Shown: one piece after another, positions 45,817 to 54,294 of the stretch
Numbering within the stretch: position 1 is the stretch's first letter
Layout of the letters: each line of letters opens with the position of its first letter
Assembly: GCF_007743815.1 (NCBI RefSeq)
Contig: NZ_CP036265.1
Span: forward strand, 1,142,501 to 1,206,500
DNA length: 64,000 nucleotides
DNA from: Alienimonas californiensis
GTDB taxonomy: Bacteria; Planctomycetota; Planctomycetia; Planctomycetales; Planctomycetaceae
Direction: 5' to 3'
Made by a program: the position numbers and the translations under genes
Notes under the pieces: model-generated
What the model saw: only the letters and a program-made list of their open reading frames with translations
Databases searched by the model: none
What the model was told of the DNA's origin: nothing

Positions 45817-47694
45817 ATGTTCGACGCCCTCTCCCCCGCCGCGCTCCCCGCCCTGCTGGCCGGCGGCGGGTTGGCGGCGGTGCTGGCCGGCACGCTGGCC
45901 CTGCGGCAGCACGCCCTGGTCGTGCTGGTCGTCGCCGGCCTGGGCGTGATGTGGCTCACCCCACGGGAGAACGTCGTCCGGGCCGAGGCCGAGGCAACCG
46001 CGGAGCGCTTCGCCGTCCGGGCCGTGGGCGAGGAGGCGAACTCCGGCGGGTGGGTCGTTCAAAGCAACGGCGTCTTTATGATGGGACAGACCGCCGCGAT
46101 GACGGCTTACCGCCCCGGCCTCGGCGGCGGACTGGGGGAGCCGGTCGCCAGCCTGAAGCCCGATCAGGGCACGCAGTGGGACTGGAAGTTCCCGCGGCAC
46201 ATCGACGGCGACGCACTCGTCCGCACCGAACAGGGCGACTACGTCGTCACGCCCTATCAGGCGTTCCTCAATATCAACGGCCGGGTCGACAACGGCGGCG
46301 GCTGGCCGCTGTCCCCCCAACCGCAGGCCACGCCCGGGCTGCTGAAGCCGGGGGACCTGCTCGTCGCGGTGGAGGACCAGGCCGTCGCGAACGCGACCGC
46401 CTCCCTCGCCCCGCCGGCCCGGTTCGCGGCGGCGTTCGGGGACACCGCGGCGGATATCGGCCTGTTGATCGCCCTGGCCAGCGTGCTCGGCGCCGGGCTG
46501 ACGCACTCCGGCGCCGCCGAGCGCCTGGTGCGGGCGCTGCTCTCGACCGTCGGCCCCCGCGGCCACCCGGCGGCGTTCTGCGCCGGCTCGCTGGCCCTGG
46601 GCGTGCCGGTGTTCTTCGACGCCGTCTTCCTGCTGTGCGCCCCGCTGGCGAAGTCCACCGCGCTCCGCACCGGCCGCGGGCCGCTCTTATTGCTCCTGTC
46701 CGTCTGTTGCGGCGGGGCGCTGACGCACTCCCTCGCCCCGCCGACCCCCGGCCCGCTGCTGGTCGCCGCGGAACTGGACGTCTCCATCCCGCTGATGATC
46801 GGCGTGGGGTTGGGCATCAGCGTCGCCACGGCTCCGCTCTGTCTGCTGTGGTGCTGGTGGCGGGTCCGGCGGTGGGAGCGGCGGGGCGAGGCGATTCCTG
46901 TCCGCGAGGGCGCCGGGGCCAGCCTGGGGCGCCTGCGGGAACTCGCCGAACGCCCTGCCCACGAACTCCCCCCGCTGTGGGCCAGCCTGCTGCCGCTGGC
47001 CGTCCCGGTGTTCCTCATCGCCCAGAAGGCCGCCTGGGAAATGGCCGTGCCGCGTTCGGGGACGGTCGTCGTGGCGGGCCTCCCGGTGTCCATCGCCGCG
47101 CCGCCCGTTCAGGAGAACTGGCGCGTCCCGATGGCGATCGTCGAGGCGCTGGGCGACCCGACGATCGCGGTGCTGGCGGGCACGCTGATCTCCCTGTTCC
47201 TGCTCTGGCGGTATACGGCCCCGTTGGAGCGGAAATCGGTCGTTGCGGACGCCGTCGCGGAGGGCGGCGGCATCCTGCTGGTCGCCGCCGCCGGCGGGGC
47301 CTTCGGCACAGCCCTCCGGCAGACCGGCGTGGGCGGGCTGATCGCCGCCGCCCCGGAACTCGACGGGCTGGGCCTGCTGGCGTTGGCGTGGGGCATCTCG
47401 CTGGCGGTGCGGACCGCCCAGGGGTCGGCGACGGTGGCGATGGTCGTCGCCGCCGGGCTGGTCGCCGCCGCGATCCCCGCCAGCGGGCTGCACCCGGTCT
47501 GGGTCGCCTGCGCGATCGGCTGCGGGTCGAAGGCGGTGCTCTGGCTGAACTCCAGCGGCTTCTGGGTGATCTGCCGGGCCGGCGGCCTGACCGAACGCGA
47601 AGCCCTCGCCACCGTCACCCCACTGACGGTCGTGATGGCCGTCGTCGGCTTGGGCGCCACCCTCACCGGCGCCTGGCTCTGGCCGGGCGTCTGA
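45817..47694 (+). CDS. GntP-family permease with extracytoplasmic PDZ-like insert
   Basis: A 625-residue membrane protein. From residue 206 on it is a recognisable gluconate/H+ symporter (GntP) type: ADIGLLIALASVLGAGLTHSGAAERL, PVFFDAVFLL, and near the end RTAQGSATVAMVV and KAVLWLNSSGFWV. GntP proteins are about 440 residues; here two N-terminal helices are followed by an insert of about 155 residues (50-205) with no membrane span. Within it, LLKPGDLLVAVEDQAV at 175-190 resembles the ligand-groove region of a PDZ domain. The substrate is probably a sugar acid or related carboxylate. Start at ATG 45817. Confidence 0.82.
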   Translation: MFDALSPAALPALLAGGGLAAVLAGTLALRQHALVVLVVAGLGVMWLTPRENVVRAEAEATAERFAVRAVGEEANSGGWVVQSNGVFMMGQTAAMTAYRPGLGGGLGEPVASLKPDQGTQWDWKFPRHIDGDALVRTEQGDYVVTPYQAFLNINGRVDNGGGWPLSPQPQATPGLLKPGDLLVAVEDQAVANATASLAPPARFAAAFGDTAADIGLLIALASVLGAGLTHSGAAERLVRALLSTVGPRGHPAAFCAGSLALGVPVFFDAVFLLCAPLAKSTALRTGRGPLLLLLSVCCGGALTHSLAPPTPGPLLVAAELDVSIPLMIGVGLGISVATAPLCLLWCWWRVRRWERRGEAIPVREGAGASLGRLRELAERPAHELPPLWASLLPLAVPVFLIAQKAAWEMAVPRSGTVVVAGLPVSIAAPPVQENWRVPMAIVEALGDPTIAVLAGTLISLFLLWRYTAPLERKSVVADAVAEGGGILLVAAAGGAFGTALRQTGVGGLIAAAPELDGLGLLALAWGISLAVRTAQGSATVAMVVAAGLVAAAIPASGLHPVWVACAIGCGSKAVLWLNSSGFWVICRAGGLTEREALATVTPLTVVMAVVGLGATLTGAWLWPGV

Positions 47695-47711
47695 GACCCG
47701 CGGTTCGGTCC

Positions 47712-47807
47712 ACCAACCCGACGCGTCAGCGAGGGCCGCGGCGCAGCCGCGGGGGGCGTCCGTCGGGCGTCGTTCGACGGACGCCCTCGCTGACGCTTCG
47801 GGTTGGT
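47712..47807. repeat. Palindromic repeat, family A
   Basis: Arms ACCAACCCGACGCGTCAGCG and the complementary CGCTGACGCTTCGGGTTGGT (one mismatch) flank a GC-rich centre with its own small hairpin, between the permease and the next small gene. Confidence 0.85.
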
Positions 47808-47933
47808 ATTGAAATGCGGTTCATAAGTCCCCGTCTCATCGGGCCCGCCCGGCGGCGCCCCCAGAGCCGCTTGAACGCAAGTCCCGCGCGTCTCACGATC
47901 GCCCGTCCGGCGTTCCCCCTTCGAAAGCAGTCC

Positions 47934-48410
47934 GTGAGCGACGAAACCGAAACGTACGGCACGGGGCTGTCGCTGACGAAGACCGCGGTCATCCTCGCCG
48001 TGGTCGTGGCGCTGTTCGCCTGGGGCGTGGCGGCGGCGGAGTACGCCGCCGAGGCGGAGGGCTGGACGTCGGTCGACACCCCGGACGAGGACGCCTCCCC
48101 GGGCGGGCTCCGCCGCAACCGCAGCGCCGGGCTGCGACTGATGATCGGGGCGCTGCTGGCGTTCCTCTGGAACGGCGTCGTCCAGATCCCCAACGCCCCG
48201 TGGGTCGCGTGGTTCGCCCTGACGAACCGCTGGTGGATCGTCGTTCTGTTCCTGCTGGCGGAACTGGCGATCGCCGGCGGGGCGTTCCTGCTCCGCAAAC
48301 TCGACGCGGAACTGCACGGCAAGACCGTGCGCGAAAGCGAACGCCCGGTCCGTCCGCAGCGACGCAAGACACGCCGCCCGGCCCGCCGGCCGCCCCCGGG
48401 CTACGGGTGA
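47934..48410 (+). CDS. Small membrane protein (hypothetical)
   Basis: A 158-residue protein with three hydrophobic segments (TAVILAVVVALFAWGVAAAEY, MIGALLAFLWNGVVQI, WWIVVLFLLAELAIAGGAFLL) and a very basic C-terminal tail (RPQRRKTRRPARRPPPG). The GTG at 47934 begins protein-like sequence; the open frame upstream runs through the repeat and is not coding. Function unknown. Confidence 0.6.
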   Translation: MSDETETYGTGLSLTKTAVILAVVVALFAWGVAAAEYAAEAEGWTSVDTPDEDASPGGLRRNRSAGLRLMIGALLAFLWNGVVQIPNAPWVAWFALTNRWWIVVLFLLAELAIAGGAFLLRKLDAELHGKTVRESERPVRPQRRKTRRPARRPPPGYG

Positions 48411-48449
48411 GCGGTCCGGCCGGCGTGCGCCGCCGCGTTCCGTCGGCCG

Positions 48450-49580
48450 TCAGAACGCCGCCGGGTCGAGCACGGCGTGGACGATCGACTTGCGCTGCCA
48501 CGTGTAGGTGACGTGCAACCGCCCGTCGGCGGTTTGAATGACCGCCGGGTAGCTGTATTCGCCGGGGGCGTCCTCCAGCGTGAGGACCGTCCGCCAACGC
48601 CGGCCGTCGTCGGAGACCGCCACGTTCAGCGGCGTCCGCGGCCCGCCCCAGCGGCCCTCCGTGAGGCCGGAGTGGTTATAGACGACCGCGTGGGAGCCGT
48701 CCCGCAGCGTGACGGCGTCCGTGCCGGAGTTCGGGTTCGGCAGTTCGCCCAACGTCATCGGTCCCCAGGTTCGGCCGCCGTCCTCGGAATCGATTTCGAA
48801 CAGCTTGCCCTGCCGCGTCCGCCCGATCGCCCGCAACCGTTCGCCGCCCAGGTTCAGCAGGCTCGGCTGGATCGCCTGAATCTCCACCCCCTCGTTCACC
48901 GGCCCGATCCGCTCCCAGGTGACGCCGTGGTCCACGGTGCGTTCGAAGTGCACCGCCCACGCGTCCGGCCCGCCCTGCTCGCCGGAAGTCTCCGTGCTGA
49001 CCGGGCAGAGGATCGACCCGTCGGCGAGTCGAATCGGCTTGTTCTTCACCGGGCCGAGGATCCCCTCCGGCAACCGCCGCGGCGTCGCCCAGGTCCGGCC
49101 GCCGTCCTCGGAGGTCGTCAGCATCCCCCACCACTCCCGCGGCGACGGGCCGGCTTTATAGAACAGCAGCAGCGGCCCGTCCGCGGGTTGGAACAACACC
49201 GGGTTCCAGGTCGGGTACCGCAGCACGGAGCCGTCCGGCCGGCGGTATTGCACCCCGTTCGCCACTTCGACCGGCGCCGTCCACGCGGCCTCTCCCCGAT
49301 CGGTCGGCTCCCGCCGGGACAGCCAGATCCCCACGTCGTCGTTCCCCTCGCGGGTTCCCCCGAACCAGGCGACGACCAGCGTCCCGTCCGCCGCCTCGGC
49401 GAGCGTCGACGCATGACAGGACGCGAACGGTGCCGAGTCCGGTTCGAACACGAACCCCGACCGCAGCAGCCCCGGCTGGGCTGCGTCGGCCGGGTCGTCG
49501 GCCGCGGCCGGGGTCGCGGGCAGCACGGCCAGGGCCAGCGCGGCGGCGGGAAGCAGGAGGGAGCGGGAAGACAGCGGCAC
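48450..49580 (-). CDS. Secreted BNR sialidase family protein
   Basis: A 376-residue protein with a signal peptide (PAAALALAVLPATPAAA). It has repeated Asp boxes, SEDGGRTWATP, FERTVDHGVTWERI, SEDGGRTWGPM and a looser SDDGRRWRTV, which mark a six-bladed beta-propeller of the exo-alpha-sialidase type. These enzymes release sialic acids or related sugars from glycans outside the cytoplasm; some homologues act on other substrates. It suits a planctomycete that degrades complex polysaccharides, alongside the sulfatase at 61832. Confidence 0.85.
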   Translation of the reverse strand: MPLSSRSLLLPAAALALAVLPATPAAADDPADAAQPGLLRSGFVFEPDSAPFASCHASTLAEAADGTLVVAWFGGTREGNDDVGIWLSRREPTDRGEAAWTAPVEVANGVQYRRPDGSVLRYPTWNPVLFQPADGPLLLFYKAGPSPREWWGMLTTSEDGGRTWATPRRLPEGILGPVKNKPIRLADGSILCPVSTETSGEQGGPDAWAVHFERTVDHGVTWERIGPVNEGVEIQAIQPSLLNLGGERLRAIGRTRQGKLFEIDSEDGGRTWGPMTLGELPNPNSGTDAVTLRDGSHAVVYNHSGLTEGRWGGPRTPLNVAVSDDGRRWRTVLTLEDAPGEYSYPAVIQTADGRLHVTYTWQRKSIVHAVLDPAAF

Positions 49581-49613
49581 GGCGAGGGCGTCCGTGGAGG
49601 GAATCGGGCAGGG

Positions 49614-50000
49614 TTATTCGGGAGGCGCCGCGGCTTCGAGGCGGTCGTCCGGCGGTTCGACGCCGATCACCTCGTCCAGCTTCGCCCAGACGGCCGTCCC
49701 CTCGCCGGTCGCCCCGACCTTGGCCGGGTCCGACAGCGCCGCCGCCACCCGCACCGTGCGGCCGGGGGCGAGGTCGGCGACCAGCCCGTCGAGCTGCTCG
49801 GGCACGACCGGCCCGCGGACCCGCAGCGGTTCGGCCTGCACGTTATCCGCGTCCCGCAGGGGGTTTTCGGGCGGATCGGCGATTGGCTTCGCCGGCGGCG
49901 CCGGCCGCCACGGGCTCAGCGTGAACTCCAGCTCCCAGCCCTTGCCGGTGCTGATGCCGGTCGCCCCGGCGTCGTTGACCACCCCCAGCAATTCCACCAC
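49614..50000 (-). CDS. Hypothetical protein (start uncertain)
   Basis: About 128 residues from a GTG at 50000 (a second GTG at 49997 is possible). The sequence GISTGKGWELEFTLSPWRP, then LVADLAPGRTVRVAAALSDP looks like a small beta-rich domain, and the composition is protein-like. The frame continues upstream to 50222, but that part is Arg/Ser/Pro runs and repeat DNA, so I exclude it. Unknown function. Confidence 0.45.
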   Translation of the reverse strand: MVELLGVVNDAGATGISTGKGWELEFTLSPWRPAPPAKPIADPPENPLRDADNVQAEPLRVRGPVVPEQLDGLVADLAPGRTVRVAAALSDPAKVGATGEGTAVWAKLDEVIGVEPPDDRLEAAAPPE

Positions 50001-50434
50001 CGCCCGCGCCGGCGGCCGCCGGGACCGGGGGGAATGCGGCGGACGGGACGAAGGAGATCGGCTCAAACGGCGTCGGGCGGGTTGGGGAACGGCGAACGCG
50101 GCGACGGTAACCGCCCCCCCGCCCCGCCGCCACGGGGCGATCGCCCGGACGCGTCTGTCGCCCTTTTGGGGGAGAGGGGGGAAGAACGGCGGCCGACCGC
50201 TGCTCAAGCCCTCAATATTCAATCTCCCCTCGCCCCCCTTTGGGGGAGAGGGGTCGGGGGTGAGGGGGCTGTGACTCCCGCCCGCCGTTCAACGTCCGTT
50301 CGCTCATCCGTCACCCCGATTTATCACCGCAGAGAGCGGGGACGTAGGAACCGTGCGTCACCCTCACCCCCGGCCCCTCTCCCTCGAGGGAGAAGGGGGA
50401 AGAACGAATTGAACCTCGCCCCGCCGCTGGCCGC
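50001..50434. repeat. Repeat-rich gap with family C elements
   Basis: 434 bases without a gene. Family C units are present: GGGGGAGAGGGG near 50169-50180, CCCCTCGCCCCCC with a GGGGGAGAGGGG partner near 50226-50252, and CACCCCCGGCCCCTCTCCCT at about 50363-50382. The elements are long, imperfect palindromes separated by about 110 bases. Confidence 0.7.
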
Positions 50435-51598
50435 TCACACCCCCGCCAGTTTAATCTCGTGCCCGCCCGCCCAGCCGGTGAGGTCGTCGCCCTTCAAGGC
50501 GGCGGCCATCAGGTTGGGGAACAGGTCCGGGGTGCAGGCGAAACTGGGGATGCCCAGTTCCGCGAAGGCCCGGGCGTTGTTCTGATCGAACATCGGGGCG
50601 CCCTCGTCGGAGAGGGCCAACAGGCAAACCGCCCGGGCCCCGCTGTCCACGATCTCCGCGGCCCGGCGGAGCATCTGTTGGTTGTTGCCGCCCTCGTAGA
50701 GGTCCGTGATCAGCACGAACACCGTCTTCTCCGGCCGGTCGATCAGCCCCTGACAGTAGGCGAGGGCGCGATTAATGTCCGTCCCGCCGCCCAGTTGGGT
50801 GCCGAACAGTAAATCGACCGGATCGCCGGCCAGTTCGGTGAGGTCCACGACGGCCGTATCGAACACGATCATGCTGGTCTTCACCGCCCGCAGGCTGGCC
50901 AGCACGGCCCCGAAGATGCCGCTATAGACGACGCTGGTGGCCATCGAACCGCTCTGATCCACGCACAGCACCACGTCCTTCATCGCCGACCGCTTGCGGC
51001 CGTGGCCGACGAGCCGTTCGGCGACGACCGTGCCGGTCTCCGGCAGGTAATTGTGCAGGTTCTTGCGGATCGTGCGGTCCCAGTCGATCTCCGCCGCCCG
51101 GGGGCGATAGTTGCGGACCGCTTTATTGAGCGCCCCGGTCACCGCCTGCCGCATCGGCTCGGCGAGCTTCTTTTGCAGTTCCTCGCACACCTTCCGCACC
51201 ACCGCCCGGGCCGTCTCCCGCGAGCTCGCCGGCAGCGCCTTGCCCAGCGAGAGCAGCGTGCCGACCAGGTGCACGTCGGCCTCGACGGTCTCTAATAATT
51301 CCGGTTCCGTCAGCATCCGGGTGAGGTGCAGCCGATCCAGGGCGTCCCGCTGCATGACCTGCACGACGGACTTCGGGAAATACCCCCGCACGTCCCCCAG
51401 CCAGCGGGCAACGTTGGGGTTGGAGCCCCCCAGCCCGGCCCGCCGCTGCGTGGAGCCGTCCGGCCGCTGGCCGGCGTCGTAAAGAGCGGCGAGGCAGCCG
51501 TCCACACCGGCGTCGCCCTTGGACAGCCCCCCGCAGGACTCCTCGGCGGGCGAACCGAGGATCAGGCGCCAACGGCGACGGCGTTCTTCGTTGGTCAT
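50435..51598 (-). CDS. vWA-domain protein of the MoxR-vWA cluster
   Basis: A 387-residue cytoplasmic protein. The first 200 residues are helical; the von Willebrand A domain then has an intact MIDAS: DQSGSMATS (Asp214, Ser216, Ser218), GGTDINRAL (Thr273) and ITDLYEGGN (Asp299). vWA proteins of this CoxE-like kind act with MoxR ATPases as metal-dependent binding or assembly partners. It is the last gene of the five-gene cluster; a 235-base gap carrying a family C repeat separates it from the DUF5682-like gene. Confidence 0.88.
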   Translation of the reverse strand: MTNEERRRRWRLILGSPAEESCGGLSKGDAGVDGCLAALYDAGQRPDGSTQRRAGLGGSNPNVARWLGDVRGYFPKSVVQVMQRDALDRLHLTRMLTEPELLETVEADVHLVGTLLSLGKALPASSRETARAVVRKVCEELQKKLAEPMRQAVTGALNKAVRNYRPRAAEIDWDRTIRKNLHNYLPETGTVVAERLVGHGRKRSAMKDVVLCVDQSGSMATSVVYSGIFGAVLASLRAVKTSMIVFDTAVVDLTELAGDPVDLLFGTQLGGGTDINRALAYCQGLIDRPEKTVFVLITDLYEGGNNQQMLRRAAEIVDSGARAVCLLALSDEGAPMFDQNNARAFAELGIPSFACTPDLFPNLMAAALKGDDLTGWAGGHEIKLAGV

Positions 51599-51635
51599 CA
51601 GTGGGTTCCGGCCGGGGAGAGACGTCGGCGACAGT

Positions 51636-51812
51636 CCCCCCTCGCCCCCTTTTGGGGGAGAGGGGTCGGGGGTGAGGGGGCAGTGACTGCCGGTTGCTCG
51701 TGACGGTCCGCCCGCTCACCCGGCACCTCACTGCATGAGCGGATGCGTGGGAACCGTTCGCTCACCCTCACCCCCGGCCCCTCTCCCTCAAGGGAGAGGG
51801 GGGAAGAACGAA
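51636..51812. repeat. Family C palindromic element between two cluster genes
   Basis: CCCCTCGCCCCCTTTTGGGG followed by GAGAGGGGTCGGGGGTGAGG, then after about 90 bases CACCCCCGGCCCCTCTCCCT and its mirror. Together the halves make one long palindrome, as at 60848-61026. Confidence 0.8.
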
Positions 51813-51833
51813 CGTCGATTCCTGCTCGGTGCG

Positions 51834-54167
51834 TCATGCCGCCCCCAAAATCAGTTTTAACACCGGGATCACCCGCCGCGCCCGCTCCTCGTCCACCGCC
51901 GGGCCGGCAGCGAGGGATTTCGATCTCGCCCCCGAGGCCCCGCCGCCGGCGAGGTTCTTGACCCGAGCGCCCATCTCCCGCCGCTCCGGGTGGGAGAAGT
52001 GGGCGAACGACCGGCGGAGCAGCGGCAACACCTCGAGAAACCGCTCGTCGTCCAGCGTGCCCAGCCAGCCGTCCAGGGCCGCCCAGACGGCGTCTTCATA
52101 TAGCAATACCTTTGCGGAACCTTTTAAAAGCCCCTCGACCCATGCGGCGGCGGCGGCCGGTTCGGATGCGGCGGCCAACGCCAGCCGGGCGCGGCGGGCC
52201 AGTTCGTCGGCGTCGATCGCCCGCTCCTCCAACAGCGTGCGGGCCGCCCAGCCGCGGAGCAGCCCGTGCACCTCCTCCGTATTCGTGAGGGCGAACAACA
52301 CGCCGCGCCAGGTCTCCGCCTCCTCAGTCAATTCCAGCGTCTTGAGCGCCGTGTGGACGCCCTCCGCCCCGGCGAGCGCGGCGGCGGCCGCTTCGTCGTC
52401 CAGCGACCGGCAGGCCGGCGGGAGGCCGACGAAGTAGCGTTCCAGCATCCCCCGCAGCACGGGCAATAATTCCTGCGCCCCGGTCCCGCGGACGTCCCCG
52501 TAGCGGGCCACGCGGGCCAGCGGCGGGATCGCGGCGGCCAGCCCGGCCGCGTCCGCGGCGACCGCCGCGGCGTCCCGCACCCGGCCCACCAGCAGCCCCA
52601 CGGCGCCCGGCAGGTCGGCCAGCAGCGCCGCATCCAGCCGTTTGACCAGATCGGCCAGCCCGTCGTTGCCGCCGGCGTGCTCCGTGAGTTTGGAAGACGC
52701 CGCCGCCGGGACCGTGCCGCCGTAGCGGTTCGCTTCGATCACCCGCACGGCGAACTCCGGCCGCCAGTCGAGCGTCCAAGCCTCTTTGTAGGTGCCCGTG
52801 CCGCTTTCGTAGCCCCGCACGCCCCACGGCACGCCGAGGATTGTCAGCCGGTGCAATAAGCGGCTGCGTTCCAGATCCGTCTCCTTGCGCAGGTCCAGCG
52901 TGATCGGTTTTTTCTCGCCAGTCGGTTTGAACCGCAGGCGTTTCTGGGTCGCCTCGAGATCCTTTTGCAGAGGGACGGCGGGGGCGTCCGGCGGGACGGA
53001 ACCGAGCGCGTCGCCAACTTCTAATTTGCAACGAATCAGCGCCAGCGGGGCCGGCTCCCCGTGGCAGAGCACGCCGAGGATCGCCTGGCTCAATTCGCTG
53101 AGGCCGGGGGCGCAGAACCCCCGCAGGGCGGCGAGGGCGTCGGCGAGGCGGACCGCTTCAATCACCCCGGCGCTGCTGGCGTCCTGCCCCTCCTCCCGTA
53201 ATAGGCGAGCCGCCCGCGTGACCCAGCCGATCGCGGGTTGATTGACGTTTTGCCACAGGTGGCCGTACCAGCCGGGACTTTCAATGCCGGCGCCGTAGCC
53301 GCTGGCGTGGGTCAGGCGGTCGTTCGTCCACGGGCAGAGCGTCGCCGCGGTTTTCACCTTCGGCAGCCCCTTTAACAACTCCCGATCCGGCTTGTCCGGC
53401 CCGAGGTCGGCGAGGGCCGGCACGTGCCACGCCCCGCAGACGACGGCGATTTTGTGGCGACCGGCCTTCACCGCGGCCCGCAGCCGGCGCCGCATATGGG
53501 CCTCCCGCAGGGCGTCGCGGGACTCGTCGGGGCCGTCGCCGACCGCTGCGATTTCAACCTCCGCGGCGGTGCGGAGTTCGGTCATGGCCTCGGCGATGGC
53601 GTCGAACAATCCGGCGGCGTTCTGCCGCTGTTCGACCTGCTGTTCCCACCAGCGCTCCCGGTCGTCGTACCCCGCCGCCCGGGCCAGCCAGCCGAGGGGG
53701 TCGGCGCGAATGGGGTGCGGTTGGGACCGCTCACGGGGTTCCCCCGCTTCGCCGTCGCCGTTAGGCGGCGCGTCCTCCGGCAAGTCTTCGTCCTCCCCGG
53801 GGAGCACGTCCCCCTCCGGCGTGTCCGCCTCCTCCAGCCCGAATTGATGCGTCATCGGCAGGTCGATGAACTCGACCTCCGCGTTGTGGCTCAGGGCCCA
53901 GCGGGCGGCGGTGAGTTCGGGGGAATACTCCGCCAGCGGGAAGAACGCGGCTTTGGACGGGTCGTCCGCCGGGTGCACGAGAATCGCCGCCGGCGGGATG
54001 AACGCCGGGTCGGCAAGCAGCGGGATGAGGTCGTTCGCCTCCGGCGGGCCCTCGATGAGCACGGCGTCCGGCTGATACTCGTGCAACGCCGCCCCCAGCG
54101 CCCGGGCGCAACCGGGGCCGTGGTGACGGACGCCGAAGAGTTTGACGGGGGCGGGGGCGTCGTTCAT
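51834..54167 (-). CDS. DUF5682-like protein with TraB/TIKI-type motifs
   Basis: A 777-residue cytoplasmic protein. The first 50 residues read FGVRHHGPGCARALGAALHE (His15, His16) and DAVLIEGPPEAND (Glu39), and residues 240-251 are IAVVCGAWHVPAL (His248). A GxxH/E motif pair at the two ends of one domain is the pattern of the TraB/TIKI/EreA-ChaN hydrolase fold, whose members are metal-dependent. The remaining 500 residues are helical and repeat-like. It matches what is annotated as DUF5682 in MoxR-vWA clusters. Its active site, if real, would make it the candidate effector. Third from the end of the cluster by position, fourth in transcription. Confidence 0.75.
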   Translation of the reverse strand: MNDAPAPVKLFGVRHHGPGCARALGAALHEYQPDAVLIEGPPEANDLIPLLADPAFIPPAAILVHPADDPSKAAFFPLAEYSPELTAARWALSHNAEVEFIDLPMTHQFGLEEADTPEGDVLPGEDEDLPEDAPPNGDGEAGEPRERSQPHPIRADPLGWLARAAGYDDRERWWEQQVEQRQNAAGLFDAIAEAMTELRTAAEVEIAAVGDGPDESRDALREAHMRRRLRAAVKAGRHKIAVVCGAWHVPALADLGPDKPDRELLKGLPKVKTAATLCPWTNDRLTHASGYGAGIESPGWYGHLWQNVNQPAIGWVTRAARLLREEGQDASSAGVIEAVRLADALAALRGFCAPGLSELSQAILGVLCHGEPAPLALIRCKLEVGDALGSVPPDAPAVPLQKDLEATQKRLRFKPTGEKKPITLDLRKETDLERSRLLHRLTILGVPWGVRGYESGTGTYKEAWTLDWRPEFAVRVIEANRYGGTVPAAASSKLTEHAGGNDGLADLVKRLDAALLADLPGAVGLLVGRVRDAAAVAADAAGLAAAIPPLARVARYGDVRGTGAQELLPVLRGMLERYFVGLPPACRSLDDEAAAAALAGAEGVHTALKTLELTEEAETWRGVLFALTNTEEVHGLLRGWAARTLLEERAIDADELARRARLALAAASEPAAAAAWVEGLLKGSAKVLLYEDAVWAALDGWLGTLDDERFLEVLPLLRRSFAHFSHPERREMGARVKNLAGGGASGARSKSLAAGPAVDEERARRVIPVLKLILGAA

Positions 54168-54180
54168 GACTGCGTGATTG

Positions 54181-54286
54181 GAACCGCGACCGTCAGGGAG
54201 TCGGCACGCGCGGCGCTGCGGTCGAAACGGGCGGCGAGTCGGGAGGGGCGATCCGAAGGAGCCGGCTCCCTGACGGTCGCGGTTCT
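54181..54286. repeat. Split palindrome, family D, between DUF5682-like and MoxR genes
   Basis: GAACCGCGACCGTCAGGGAG at 54181-54200 and the complementary CTCCCTGACGGTCGCGGTTC ending at 54285 are separated by about 65 bases. The same stem forms the terminator at 21934-21977. Confidence 0.85.
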
Positions 54287-54294
54287 ATAGCAAC

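Noticed and set aside
50161-50222. N-terminal extension of the small hypothetical gene at 49614 up to 50222
   Set aside because: The extension reads through family C repeat DNA and is rich in Arg, Ser and Pro.
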